From assembly GCA_965263375.1 (NCBI GenBank), contig OZ253669.1:3224001-3288000 (forward strand): DNA of 64,000 nt. The letters are read 5' to 3'. Below are positions 33,419 to 41,677 of the stretch, in pieces; positions within the stretch are counted from its first letter, which is position 1, and each line of letters opens with the position of its first letter. The position numbers were made by a program, and so were the translations under genes. The stretch comes from JAJFFW01 sp965263375 (lineage in GTDB: Bacteria > Pseudomonadota > Alphaproteobacteria > Caulobacterales > Parvularculaceae). The notes beneath the pieces are model-generated. The model searched no databases, was not told where the DNA came from, and saw only the letters and a program-made list of their open reading frames with translations.

Positions 33419-33622
33419 ATGGCGACTGGTACGATTAAGTGGTATAATTCGCAAAAAGGTTACGGATTTATTGCACCTGAAAATGGCGGCAAAGACGTTT
33501 TTGTGCACGCATCGGCTCTTCAAGATGCTGGAATTCGCAGCCTGGAAGACGGCCAGCAGGTCTCATACGAATTACAAGAGGAGCGGGGCAAAACCTCAGC
33601 TGCGCAACTCAAAGTCCTTTAA
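33419..33622 (+). CDS. Cold-shock protein, CspA family
   Basis: A 67-residue single OB-fold domain. GTIKWYNSQKGYGFIAPENG contains RNP1 (KGYGFI) and DVFVHAS contains RNP2 (VFVH). It binds single-stranded nucleic acid as an RNA chaperone. GAAAGGA sits eight bases before the ATG. Full-length, no extensions. It heads a run of short genes with a SlyD-like chaperone. Confidence 0.95.
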   Translation: MATGTIKWYNSQKGYGFIAPENGGKDVFVHASALQDAGIRSLEDGQQVSYELQEERGKTSAAQLKVL

Positions 33623-33700
33623 CACGGCTTGCATGGGGTATTGAGACTAAGCTGCTCAATGCCCTATGACATAATATACCTGTTTAATGATGGGGCTCTT

Positions 33701-33706
33701 TATAAT
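33701..33706 (+). promoter_or_regulatory. TATAAT element before a small gene
   Basis: A consensus -10 hexamer 26 bp before the ATG at 33733. No good -35 lies 16-18 bp upstream (ACCTGT), so it is a tentative promoter. Confidence 0.35.
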
Positions 33707-33732
33707 GCGGGCCGCAGGATGATGAGGCGCAT

Positions 33733-33930
33733 ATGGCGAAGAGTTCCCGCTCGCAATCGTTAGAGAACCGTTTGGCGAGACAAGAACGCGCGCAAGCGCT
33801 TGCATTGGGCGAAATTCAAATGGCGGCGGCGTACCGCCGCGAACGCTCAAATGCGTTACGCGAACTGCGTCTTAAACGAGATAATGAGTCTGCAGAGCAA
33901 TTTACAAAGTGGCGTGAAACACAGTCTTGA
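33733..33930 (+). CDS. Small basic helical protein with LRELRLKRD motif
   Basis: A 65-residue, strongly charged protein, predicted to be one or two long helices. It starts MAKSSRSQSLENRLARQERA. TGAGG lies a few bases before the ATG, supporting translation. The segment NALRELRLKRDNESAEQF resembles LRALRLAKEAEE in the small gene at 34494. Similar small proteins with a K-T-x-[KR]-L-R-A-L-R-L-A-K motif occur widely in alphaproteobacteria, often labelled transcriptional regulator without proof. No enzyme or DNA-binding fold can be named. Its stop codon lies in the first unit of a 15-bp tandem duplication. Confidence 0.65.
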   Translation: MAKSSRSQSLENRLARQERAQALALGEIQMAAAYRRERSNALRELRLKRDNESAEQFTKWRETQS

Positions 33931-33956
33931 TATTTACTGGCTTGATATTTACTGGC
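33927..33956. repeat. 15-bp perfect tandem duplication
   Basis: TTGATATTTACTGGC occurs twice head to tail (33927-33941 and 33942-33956). The first unit contains the TGA stop of the preceding small gene. It looks like a recent slippage or microduplication. Confidence 0.85.
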
Positions 33957-34034
33957 TCAAAATTTTGATTTGCATAGAGATTACTTCAGCATAGATTATT
34001 TAAATTTAACGCCTTATATATTGAAAGAGCACTG

Positions 34035-34460
34035 ATGAAAGCTGAAAACGGTCACCAGGTTGTGATGAACTTAGATGTTCACACGAGCGAAGGTGTTCAT
34101 GTTGGTAAGGGCCCCCAAACAATAACACTTGGCGATGGCGCAGCGTTTCGCTTGCTGGAAGAGGCGATCGTAGGGATGAGCGAAGGGGAAAATAAATCGA
34201 TCGCTATTCCTTCAAATGATGCTTTCGGTCCTCGTCGGGAGGAGCTGATCGTGCAAATTCCCCGCACACAATTGCCAATGAACGGAGCGCCCCAAAAGGG
34301 CATGCAGCTTGTTGGCACAGGAAACTCAGACGAAGAAGTTAAGCTAGTCATCATTGATGTGCGTGACGATGTCGTGGTTGCAGACGGAAATCACCCTTTA
34401 GCCGGTTTGGACCTTAATGTGTCCTTTTCCATCGAAAAAATCACAGCTCTTAAACAATAA
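34035..34460 (+). CDS. FKBP-type peptidyl-prolyl isomerase, SlyD-like
   Basis: A 141-residue FKBP with an insert-in-flap arrangement: LLEEAIVGMSEGENKSIAIP is the FKBP core, AFGPRREELIVQIPRTQLP leads into the insert, and VVADGNHPLAGLDLNVSFSI is the SlyD-type closing strand. It probably speeds proline isomerisation and acts as a chaperone. The His-rich metal-binding tail of E. coli SlyD is absent. AAAGAG precedes the ATG. It lies between two small basic protein genes. Confidence 0.88.
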   Translation: MKAENGHQVVMNLDVHTSEGVHVGKGPQTITLGDGAAFRLLEEAIVGMSEGENKSIAIPSNDAFGPRREELIVQIPRTQLPMNGAPQKGMQLVGTGNSDEEVKLVIIDVRDDVVVADGNHPLAGLDLNVSFSIEKITALKQ

Positions 34461-34493
34461 GCGCGAAAATGCGCGCCCTATAAAGGCATCATT

Positions 34494-34688
34494 TTGAGTT
34501 CGAAAAAATCAGCAGCGCAGAAAAAGTTTATCCGTGATCGTGATAAGCGAGAGGCCGTATCGGAAGCTGAACAAGCTAAAAGGTTACGGATGGAAAAAAC
34601 CGCAAAGCTGAGAGCGCTGCGCCTCGCAAAAGAGGCGGAAGAACGCGCTCAATCAAGTCAATCAAACACAAAGCCAGTGAAGAAATAA
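34494..34688 (+). CDS. Small basic protein with KTAKLRALRLAKEAEE motif
   Basis: A 64-residue Lys/Arg/Glu-rich protein, predicted helical, with KTAKLRALRLAKEAEE near residues 36-51. This motif marks a family of tiny alphaproteobacterial proteins of unknown function. Its start is TTG, with AAAGG seven bases upstream. A related motif is in the gene at 33733, so the two may be paralogues flanking the SlyD-like gene. Confidence 0.65.
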   Translation: MSSKKSAAQKKFIRDRDKREAVSEAEQAKRLRMEKTAKLRALRLAKEAEERAQSSQSNTKPVKK

Positions 34689-34854
34689 GCACTGTTTCCT
34701 GACCTACTAAAGATGTTTGCACGCTGTGTTTAAATGAACGGTTTTGGGGAAAATCTGAAACACAATAGTGCGGAAACAACCCGCTTTAATGGCGCCGCCG
34801 CCTCTGCCCCTTCAGATGACATCCTTCGTTTCGCATAAGAGGGCTTTACCCCCC

Positions 34855-35226
34855 TCACCCGCCCAGGATGATGCTGAAATTATTTCCGACGACCAGGGTG
34901 TTCCAAGAAACGGCGATAAAGAACATCGCGATCACAAATCGATGGGGAAACCACCAGACCATATAGCTGATTAAGAGTTGAAGGATCAGCTTGGCAGCCA
35001 TCCAGCCGAGGCCGAAATTTTCCATCGCGGCGCGCATTACGGGATTCGCCTCCTCACCCACCCCGGCCGCAATAGCCGTATGGGTCGAGGCGATGTCAAG
35101 AAGCCCGATGATGTTATAGAATATGATTAAGATCCAAGCGAGACGCTGGTTTTGCGCATCCGCCCGGGACCTTTTTGCTTGATCGCTTAAGGCGTCACGC
35201 CCTCTCGCGGAAAAAATCGCCCGCAC
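34855..35226 (-). CDS. DUF5658 family small membrane protein
   Basis: A protein of about 123 residues with three hydrophobic helices. GLLDIASTHTAIAAGVGEEA followed by NPVM is the DUF5658 pattern (D-x-x-S-T and E-x-N-P), and KLILQLLISYMVWWFPHRF and FFIAVSWNTLVVGNNF follow. Function is unknown. The GTG at 35226 is chosen because GGAAGGA lies about eight bases upstream; the frame is open to a TTG at 35307 and the start is uncertain. Convergent with the small gene at 34494, divergent from the TIGR02302 gene. Confidence 0.7.
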   Translation of the reverse strand: MRAIFSARGRDALSDQAKRSRADAQNQRLAWILIIFYNIIGLLDIASTHTAIAAGVGEEANPVMRAAMENFGLGWMAAKLILQLLISYMVWWFPHRFVIAMFFIAVSWNTLVVGNNFSIILGG

Positions 35227-35412
35227 CCACACTTCCTTCCGGACATTCACTTTAAGGCGCCAACAGCGCCCCAAAATCATATACACACCCAACAACGCGA
35301 AAGCCAAGCATTCTCAAAATCTTAAGCCCGTCCCGCCTAAGGACAATGATGCGAAATTCCCGCCATTCATAATTCGACCATAAAGTCCCATATAGGTTAT
35401 AATGCAAAAAGT

Positions 35413-37977
35413 ATGACGCGCGTGATCGATAAAGACCCAAACACCTCACAAGCGCCCGCAAGCGGGACGCCGCTTGGCGGAAAAATTTTCGCTGCTCGCG
35501 CCGCAATTTTTGCGGAACGTTTATGGCCTGCGCTGTTGCCAACTTTGGGGCCGTTTTATCTTTTTGTCATTCTGTCCCTTTTTGGTCTTTGGGATCTTGC
35601 TGGGCCATGGGCCTATTGGCTCGCCGTTTTATCAGCAGTGGGCGCAACCCTTTATTGTTTTGCCCGATTTTGGCGCGGCGTCCATTGGCCAGCGCGCCGC
35701 GAAGCCATGGCGCGGTTAGAACGCGATGGCGCTGTTAACCATAATCCCTTGCAAGCCTTAGAAGACGCGCCATTTGATGAGCAGGAAGCGTCCAACCCGC
35801 TATGGCGCGCGCATCTTGAACAAATGCGCGCGCATGCAGCTGGCGCGCGCTTAGTCGGGCCCCACGCGCCGATCGACAGGCGGGATCCGTTAACATTGCG
35901 CTATGCGGCTTTCGGCTTGCTCGCTGTCGCCCTTACCGCGGCGGGGCGGGAGGCGCCGAACCGGCTGGTCGGGGCGTTTGAGCCCAAGCCCCTTTTCGCC
36001 GCCGCGCCGCCGCAAATTGATGTGTGGATCGACCCGCCCGCCTATACGCAAAAACCGCCAATCCATTTATTGCGCAGCGGCGAGACCATAAAAGGCGTAC
36101 ACCCACAAATTTCCGCGCCTGAAGGATCGACCATCATCGCACAAACGGCTGGCGCAAAACGCACACAGCTCAGCTTTCATTTAAAACGCGAGAAAATCGA
36201 CGCCCAAAGGGATGAAAATAATTCTGGCGCTGGCGCGGAACGGTTAACGATAAAGCTGTTTGAAAGCGGCGCCGCGCGCCTTCGCTTTGGCGGACAAGAG
36301 GCTGTGTGGCCAATCGACATTTTAATGGATCGTCCGCCGCAGGCTCGTCTGACCGAACAGCCCGAGCCTGATGAACGCGCGCGCTTGAAAATCAATTTTC
36401 AATACACGGATGACTACGCAATTAAGAGCGCCGAATTCCACATGCGCCTTGACCCAGACCAAAACCGCCCCAAAGATGCGCCCGAATTTTCCAAGGGCGC
36501 CCTAAATGAGACGGCCTCCATTCCCATTCAGGGCGCCCTTGGCGCAAGCGGGAGACATCAACACCTGCTCGACCTTCAATCCCACCCTTGGGCTGGGCTA
36601 GTTGTTACGGCCAAAGTCATTGTCACCGATGGCGCTGGCGCAAAAGCGTCCACCGAGACTGTGCGCGTTCGTTTGCCGGCCCGCACCTTTTACGCACCGC
36701 TCGCCAAAGCCGTCGTGGAACAGCGCCAACACCTCGCCACCGGGGATGATCCTTGGCGCCGGGTCGGCCGATCATTTGATGCGCTGACTTTGGCGCCGGA
36801 AGCGTTCTATGATCAGCCAACAGACTACATCTTGCTGCGCGCCGCCTATCGACAGGTTAATCGCCGCAATGAGGCAAAGCGGAACGAGACGGTTAACGCG
36901 TTTTGGCCCCTCGCCCTTTACCTTGAAGACCAAGACTTAGCGCTCGCCCGTCGTAAGCTAGACGCGGCCGCGGACGCCCTGCGCGAAGCGCTCGCCAATG
37001 GCGCCGAGGAAGATGAAATAAATCAGCTCGTTCAAGAGCTGCGCCAAGCGATGAACGAATATTTGCAAGCCTTCGCGCAGTCAGATGCGCCGCACCAACA
37101 AGCGCCGTCGCCTGGCGGGACAGAGATCGCGCAGCAGGACTTGGAAAAAATGCTGAGCGATATCGAAAACCTTTCCAAAACGGGCGCGCAAAACGCAGCT
37201 CAAAGCGCCCTGTCGGATTTGGAAAACCTTTTGAATAACTTACAGCGCCCAAACACCGCACAGGCGAACGGACAGCAAGGCGCAAAAGGAGCGCAAGCAA
37301 GCGGCGATGGTGAGAGCGGAGATAATCAAAGCGCCGGAGCCGCCGCAGCGGGAGATCTTATTGGCCGCCAACGCGACCTTGCGGATCGCACCCATCGTGA
37401 GGGATTAGCCCAGCGCCATCCAAACCGATTTCTTAATGGTGATGGCGCCAGCCAGAACGGCGAAGGCGCCAACAATCGCGTAGATACATTAGCGGCAGAT
37501 CAAAAAGCGCTATCCCAAGATCTTAATACCCTTGGCGAAAGCATCGCAAGAACAGCCGACGGGTCCTCAAATCTTGAACAGACGGAGCAAGCGTTGACCG
37601 CTTTCGCTGAGGCCGCCCGTGAAATGCAGCGTGCAGAGCAAGCCTTACAAAGCGAGTATTTTGATGCTGCCGGCGCAGCGATGGCTCGTGCGATCGCCGC
37701 CTTACGCAATGGCGCGGAAGCTTTAGCCGAAAGCGGAAAACCTAAACGACAACAAGCACAGGACCAATCAGGCGAAGGTGAGTCAGATAATCCGGGCCTT
37801 GATCCGCTTGGGCGCCCGATAGGTCGCGCTGGGTCTGGAGAAAACACCAATGTGCCCGATCAAATAGACGCCGCCCGGGCCCGAGCGATCATCAATCAAT
37901 TGCGCGAGCGCCTCAGCGATGGGGAGCGATCACAGGAAGAAGTGAAATATCTAGAGCGATTGTTGGAACGATTTTGA
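35413..37977 (+). CDS. TIGR02302/DUF4175 family membrane protein
   Basis: An 854-residue alphaproteobacteria-restricted protein. Two hydrophobic segments are near residues 40-90 (FYLFVILSLFGLWDLAGPWA and a following helix) and one near 170. The first half holds the DUF4175 domain (QIDVWIDPPAYTQKPPIHLL); the second half is low-complexity, Gln/Ala/Asn/Gly-rich, with helical stretches such as YLQAFAQSDAP and REMQRAEQALQSEYFDAAGA. Function is unknown; the large soluble portion is probably periplasmic. The start ATG at 35413 follows AAAAAGT. In relatives it lies directly after lysA; here the small-gene block intervenes. Confidence 0.88.
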   Translation: MTRVIDKDPNTSQAPASGTPLGGKIFAARAAIFAERLWPALLPTLGPFYLFVILSLFGLWDLAGPWAYWLAVLSAVGATLYCFARFWRGVHWPARREAMARLERDGAVNHNPLQALEDAPFDEQEASNPLWRAHLEQMRAHAAGARLVGPHAPIDRRDPLTLRYAAFGLLAVALTAAGREAPNRLVGAFEPKPLFAAAPPQIDVWIDPPAYTQKPPIHLLRSGETIKGVHPQISAPEGSTIIAQTAGAKRTQLSFHLKREKIDAQRDENNSGAGAERLTIKLFESGAARLRFGGQEAVWPIDILMDRPPQARLTEQPEPDERARLKINFQYTDDYAIKSAEFHMRLDPDQNRPKDAPEFSKGALNETASIPIQGALGASGRHQHLLDLQSHPWAGLVVTAKVIVTDGAGAKASTETVRVRLPARTFYAPLAKAVVEQRQHLATGDDPWRRVGRSFDALTLAPEAFYDQPTDYILLRAAYRQVNRRNEAKRNETVNAFWPLALYLEDQDLALARRKLDAAADALREALANGAEEDEINQLVQELRQAMNEYLQAFAQSDAPHQQAPSPGGTEIAQQDLEKMLSDIENLSKTGAQNAAQSALSDLENLLNNLQRPNTAQANGQQGAKGAQASGDGESGDNQSAGAAAAGDLIGRQRDLADRTHREGLAQRHPNRFLNGDGASQNGEGANNRVDTLAADQKALSQDLNTLGESIARTADGSSNLEQTEQALTAFAEAAREMQRAEQALQSEYFDAAGAAMARAIAALRNGAEALAESGKPKRQQAQDQSGEGESDNPGLDPLGRPIGRAGSGENTNVPDQIDAARARAIINQLRERLSDGERSQEEVKYLERLLERF

Positions 37978-38020
37978 GCTAATCAGTTTCATAAGCAATA
38001 GCGTCAGGCGTCACTCACTC

Positions 38021-38545
38021 TTACATCACTCCGATAAATGGAACGCCCCTTTTTAGATCGCCGTCATCCATGCCATAGCCGACCAGGAAGTCATCCGCCC
38101 CCGCCCGAAATCCAATATAAGCGACATCAATGTCATCGCCATGACCAGTGTTCTTTTTTACAAGCACGCAAATATGGGCGGATTTCGCCCCCTTTTCCAT
38201 CACCATGCGCCGTGCGAAATGAAGACTGCGTCCCGTATCCAAAACATCATCAACTAACAATACGGCGCGGCCAGTCACATCGACGGAAAAGTCCTTCAAG
38301 AGCTTTACCACACCAGAAGATGTGCGCGCGCCGCCATAGCTAGACAGCTGAACAAAGTCCACTAGCGGATCAGCACCCTTGCGGTACAAAGCCCGCAATA
38401 AATCCGCCGCGAAAATAAACGCCCCCGTAAGCACGGGCGCCATAACAAAATCCGGCGGAAGATCAGCGGCTATTTCTCCCGCCAATTCATCGATTCTCTG
38501 GGCAAGCTCTTCTTCAGAAAATAGAGTGCGCATAAGAAAAGGCAT
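38021..38545 (-). CDS. hpt: Hypoxanthine phosphoribosyltransferase
   Basis: A 174-residue salvage enzyme joining hypoxanthine (or guanine) to PRPP. AVLLVDDVLDTGRSL near residue 105 is the PRPP-binding loop; VDFVQLSSYGG (flexible loop) and ADDFLVGYGMDD (purine pocket) complete the site. An ATG at 38545 is used; in-frame TTG at 38560 and ATG at 38533 are alternatives. It is convergent with the TIGR02302 gene, which is a common neighbour. Confidence 0.92.
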   Translation of the reverse strand: MPFLMRTLFSEEELAQRIDELAGEIAADLPPDFVMAPVLTGAFIFAADLLRALYRKGADPLVDFVQLSSYGGARTSSGVVKLLKDFSVDVTGRAVLLVDDVLDTGRSLHFARRMVMEKGAKSAHICVLVKKNTGHGDDIDVAYIGFRAGADDFLVGYGMDDGDLKRGVPFIGVM

Positions 38546-38795
38546 CCTTGGGTTGGCCAATACAAACGGCGTTTGATACGCCAGTTAGCCTAAAAACGGC
38601 AATTTGTTTTTTTGAGATAAACAATGGGCGCCCCAATTTATGCAAAAATGGTCTGCGCGCCGTGTCAAAAAGCATCATTGCCTCTATAAGCGATCACATC
38701 TTACCCAATGACACTGGTTATGATTGTCGCCAAGGCTGGCCAAGCCCTACCTTGAATACAGTTTTGGATGAACATTCGGCTTAGTTGGGGGGATC

Positions 38796-40247
38796 GTGCT
38801 CTTTTTCTCAAATAAATCGTCCCAGGGGCCACAACCGAAGGCTGATACGCCTCACCTCGCTTGGATCATCGTGGTTTTCGCTATTGTTCTTGCGCCTTTG
38901 CTGGTCCTTGTCCTTTATGGGACACCGCAATCTGACGATTATTGTTATGGCGGCGCTTTGATAACCGACGGTTTAGTTGGAGGCGCCATTAGCTTTTGGC
39001 GCGACGTTAATGCCCGCGCCTCAGCCAGTTTATTAATCATGACGCCGCATGCGATTTCTCAGTCAATTGATGGCCTATTCAACGCATACAGGCTCACGCT
39101 TGGCCTTCTTGTCGCCGCGTGGATTGGGGCTGTCTTCACCATGACCCGTTTGTGGTTTTCATCAACCAACATAAGATGGATCGCAACTTTTGGGTTCGCG
39201 GCGACCTTTTTGGGATGGCTGCCCAATTATCGCGAATTAGCAATATGGCTGCCATCAGCGGCGACATATTTCCTACCAACTGTTTGCATGAGCGTACTCA
39301 TTGGTATTTTATTACGCCCTTTTTTCTTGGGCGCAGCTTCCAAACCGTCAATCGGTGAAGAAGCCGTGACCACTATTTTTGCATCAGCGCTCGCGCTTCT
39401 TGCCTCGCTAGCGAATGAGTTTTCTGCAATTGGCATTATTGGGTTTGCGCTTGCCTCTTATTGGGCCCGCTTTGAACAAAAAGAGCAAAGACGAACAGTC
39501 CTACATGCTGCCATTATTCTAAGCGCCATCATTGGGATAATGACGGTTTTGCAAGCGCCAAGCAATGGCGCGCGCGCCGCACAGTTTGATGAGACATTTT
39601 CGATCTGGCAAACATTGTTTTACGGACCGCTATTTACTTTAGAGTTTCTAGCCTATCACCTGATTATGCCGGGACATATCGCGTGGTATCTCGCCCTTGT
39701 CCTGTTAACAAATAAGGGCTTTACACAATCATCTTCATCTCGGCGCGCAGGCCCGGCGTTCGCCCTGGCGACCATCTTATTTATCTTAGCGGCTTTCGCC
39801 GCTGGACAATGGGGAATTGGCGACCGTCTGCCGGGGCGCGCACAAAACCAGCTCCACCTAGTCGCAGGCTTAACCTTTTCATCCGCACTTATTTTGTCCG
39901 CCCCCAATAGGTGGCTACAAAATACAGCTGATTTCATTCGCCGCCGCTTAAACTCCTACCCCAAATTATTGATTGCAGGGCTTTTGCTTACCCTAACCAG
40001 CCCAACAACATGGGCGGCATATAACGCCCTTTTGAAGGGTGAAGCAGCGCAAATATACGCGCAGGCAAAAGACCGAATGAAAACGCTTGCGGCCGCCCCG
40101 CAAGGAGCATCGGTTGAGCTAGCGCGGTTTTCAAATTCATCAAACCTCGTCGTTTCTTACGATTTACCCCCAGGCCCGCCAGTTCAACTATGCTTGACGC
40201 AAATGCATAATGTCGGACACATTATTTCCAAACCGCCCAATCAGTAG
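38796..40247 (+). CDS. Polytopic membrane protein of a Gtr-type cassette (DUF6056-like)
   Basis: A 483-residue protein with about ten to twelve transmembrane helices. The first periplasmic loop has GTPQSDDYCYGGALIT; an acidic DD pair in this loop is where GT-C membrane glycosyltransferases bind the lipid-sugar donor, and the DUF6056 family has the same SDDY. A C-terminal soluble segment of about 100 residues follows the last helix. It starts at GTG 38796, with GGGGGGA a few bases upstream. It is 21 bp before the GtrB-like gene. By analogy to GtrC/GtrS it would transfer a sugar from the undecaprenyl carrier to a cell-surface acceptor. Confidence 0.75.
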   Translation: MLFFSNKSSQGPQPKADTPHLAWIIVVFAIVLAPLLVLVLYGTPQSDDYCYGGALITDGLVGGAISFWRDVNARASASLLIMTPHAISQSIDGLFNAYRLTLGLLVAAWIGAVFTMTRLWFSSTNIRWIATFGFAATFLGWLPNYRELAIWLPSAATYFLPTVCMSVLIGILLRPFFLGAASKPSIGEEAVTTIFASALALLASLANEFSAIGIIGFALASYWARFEQKEQRRTVLHAAIILSAIIGIMTVLQAPSNGARAAQFDETFSIWQTLFYGPLFTLEFLAYHLIMPGHIAWYLALVLLTNKGFTQSSSSRRAGPAFALATILFILAAFAAGQWGIGDRLPGRAQNQLHLVAGLTFSSALILSAPNRWLQNTADFIRRRLNSYPKLLIAGLLLTLTSPTTWAAYNALLKGEAAQIYAQAKDRMKTLAAAPQGASVELARFSNSSNLVVSYDLPPGPPVQLCLTQMHNVGHIISKPPNQ

Positions 40248-40268
40248 AACCGTCAAAAAAGAAGCATC

Positions 40269-41210
40269 ATGACAAATAAAGAAGAGCTGTTTAGTATTGT
40301 CATTCCTTTTTATAACGAAGAAGGAAATATTGATCCGCTCTTTGACGAATTAATGCCCGCTCTAAACGCCATGGGTGAAAAATTCATTGTAATTTGCGTT
40401 GATGACGGCAGCGCCGACGCCACCTATGCGCAACTTTTAAAGGCCCAACAGAAATATTACGGCGTCAAGATTTTAAAACTATCGAGAAATTTCGGTAAGG
40501 AAGCCGCACTGACAGCAGGTCTCGATTACGCTCCGGGTGACGCAGTTATCATTATGGATGGCGATCTACAGCATCCGCCTGAAACGATCCCGGAATTCAT
40601 TAAAGCCTTTCGTAAAGGCATCGATGTTAGTTACGGTGTTCGACGGTCGCGAGACACTGACGGTCCCGCCAGGGCCACATTTTCAACCATGTTTTATCGA
40701 TTATTTTCCGCTGTTGGAGAAGTAGCAATTCCCGCAAATGCTGGCGATTTCCGCCTTATGTCCCGGCGGGCTGTCGATGCGCTTAAAACGTTGCCAGAAC
40801 GTAGGCGCTTTATGAAAGGGTTATATTCCTGGATCGGCTTTAATCAGCAACCTGTTTATTATAACGTAAAAAAACGACGCAGCGGAGACAGCAAATGGCC
40901 ATTTCGCACCTTGGTGCGATATGCATGGAATGGATTGATATCTTTTTCGACCATGCCCCTCCGCTTTTCAACCTATATTGGAACGTTCGTCGCGCTTGTT
41001 TCCAGCGCGTACGGCATATGGATTATTTTCGAAACGCTGATTTATGGACGCAGCACGCCAGGCTACGCCACAATCGCCGCCGCCGTATTTTTCCTGGGCG
41101 GGGTACAACTATTAAGCATTGGCGTACTAGGAGAATACATCGCCCGCATTTTTGATGAATCGAAAAAGCGCCCCACCTATATTATTGAAGACATACATGA
41201 AAACTCATAG
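40269..41210 (+). CDS. GtrB-like glycosyltransferase family 2
   Basis: A 313-residue enzyme that charges undecaprenyl phosphate with a sugar. GT2 domain: SIVIPFYNEEGNI, VICVDDGSADATY, ILKLSRNFGKEAALTAGLDY and VIIMDGDLQHPPETIPEFI (metal-binding DxD-type DGD). Two C-terminal transmembrane helices (near 230-255 and 265-295) anchor it, as in GtrB/DPMS. Donor sugar is unknown. Overlaps the gtrA-like gene by 14 bp. Confidence 0.92.
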   Translation: MTNKEELFSIVIPFYNEEGNIDPLFDELMPALNAMGEKFIVICVDDGSADATYAQLLKAQQKYYGVKILKLSRNFGKEAALTAGLDYAPGDAVIIMDGDLQHPPETIPEFIKAFRKGIDVSYGVRRSRDTDGPARATFSTMFYRLFSAVGEVAIPANAGDFRLMSRRAVDALKTLPERRRFMKGLYSWIGFNQQPVYYNVKKRRSGDSKWPFRTLVRYAWNGLISFSTMPLRFSTYIGTFVALVSSAYGIWIIFETLIYGRSTPGYATIAAAVFFLGGVQLLSIGVLGEYIARIFDESKKRPTYIIEDIHENS

Positions 41211-41649
41211 TCGACATGTTTCTACAACTGCGCTGGCGCAACGCGCGATGAGGGCGATAAAAAACAAATCTAATTTGGTTACGTTATCGATTTTTTTTGT
41301 CGTCGGCATTTGCGCAACCCTTACAAATGCACTGGCGCTAATATTCTTTATAGAAATTATTACATTGCCCCCAAGTCTCGGCGCCGTCGCCGCGTTCCTA
41401 ACAGCAGTTCCCGTCTCTTATTTTGGACATTACTACTACACATTTAAAGCCAAAACTCCCCACGCCCAAACATGGCCGAAACATTTTTTAACAACAGTCC
41501 TTGGCTCTTGTGCAAATTTTTTGGCTTTTTACATCGTTGTAGAGCGCATGCAGATGAATTACTGGATCGCGTTTGGCGTATCTTTCTTCACCATACCGCC
41601 AATGACGTTTTTAATATCGCGTTATATGGTATTTACAAAAGGACGATAG
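41197..41649 (+). CDS. GtrA-like lipid-linked sugar flippase
   Basis: A 150-residue protein with four transmembrane helices: FFVVGICATLTNALALIFFI, LGAVAAFLTAVPVSYFGHYY (followed by TFK), FLTTVLGSCANFLAFYIVV and WIAFGVSFFTIPPMTFLISR. This is the GtrA pattern (N-x-x-F and a final YVF-like end, here RYMVFTKGR). It probably flips undecaprenyl-phosphate-sugar across the membrane. ATG 41197 overlaps gtrB by 14 bp; the frame is open further upstream. Confidence 0.88.
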   Translation: MKTHSRHVSTTALAQRAMRAIKNKSNLVTLSIFFVVGICATLTNALALIFFIEIITLPPSLGAVAAFLTAVPVSYFGHYYYTFKAKTPHAQTWPKHFLTTVLGSCANFLAFYIVVERMQMNYWIAFGVSFFTIPPMTFLISRYMVFTKGR

Positions 41650-41677
41650 CCAATTCAAAGGGCTATTATGTTCAAAT

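Noticed and set aside
34768..34974. 68-codon plus-strand frame after the second small basic gene
   Set aside because: It overlaps the DUF5658 gene on the other strand, has no ribosome binding site, and has no recognisable features.
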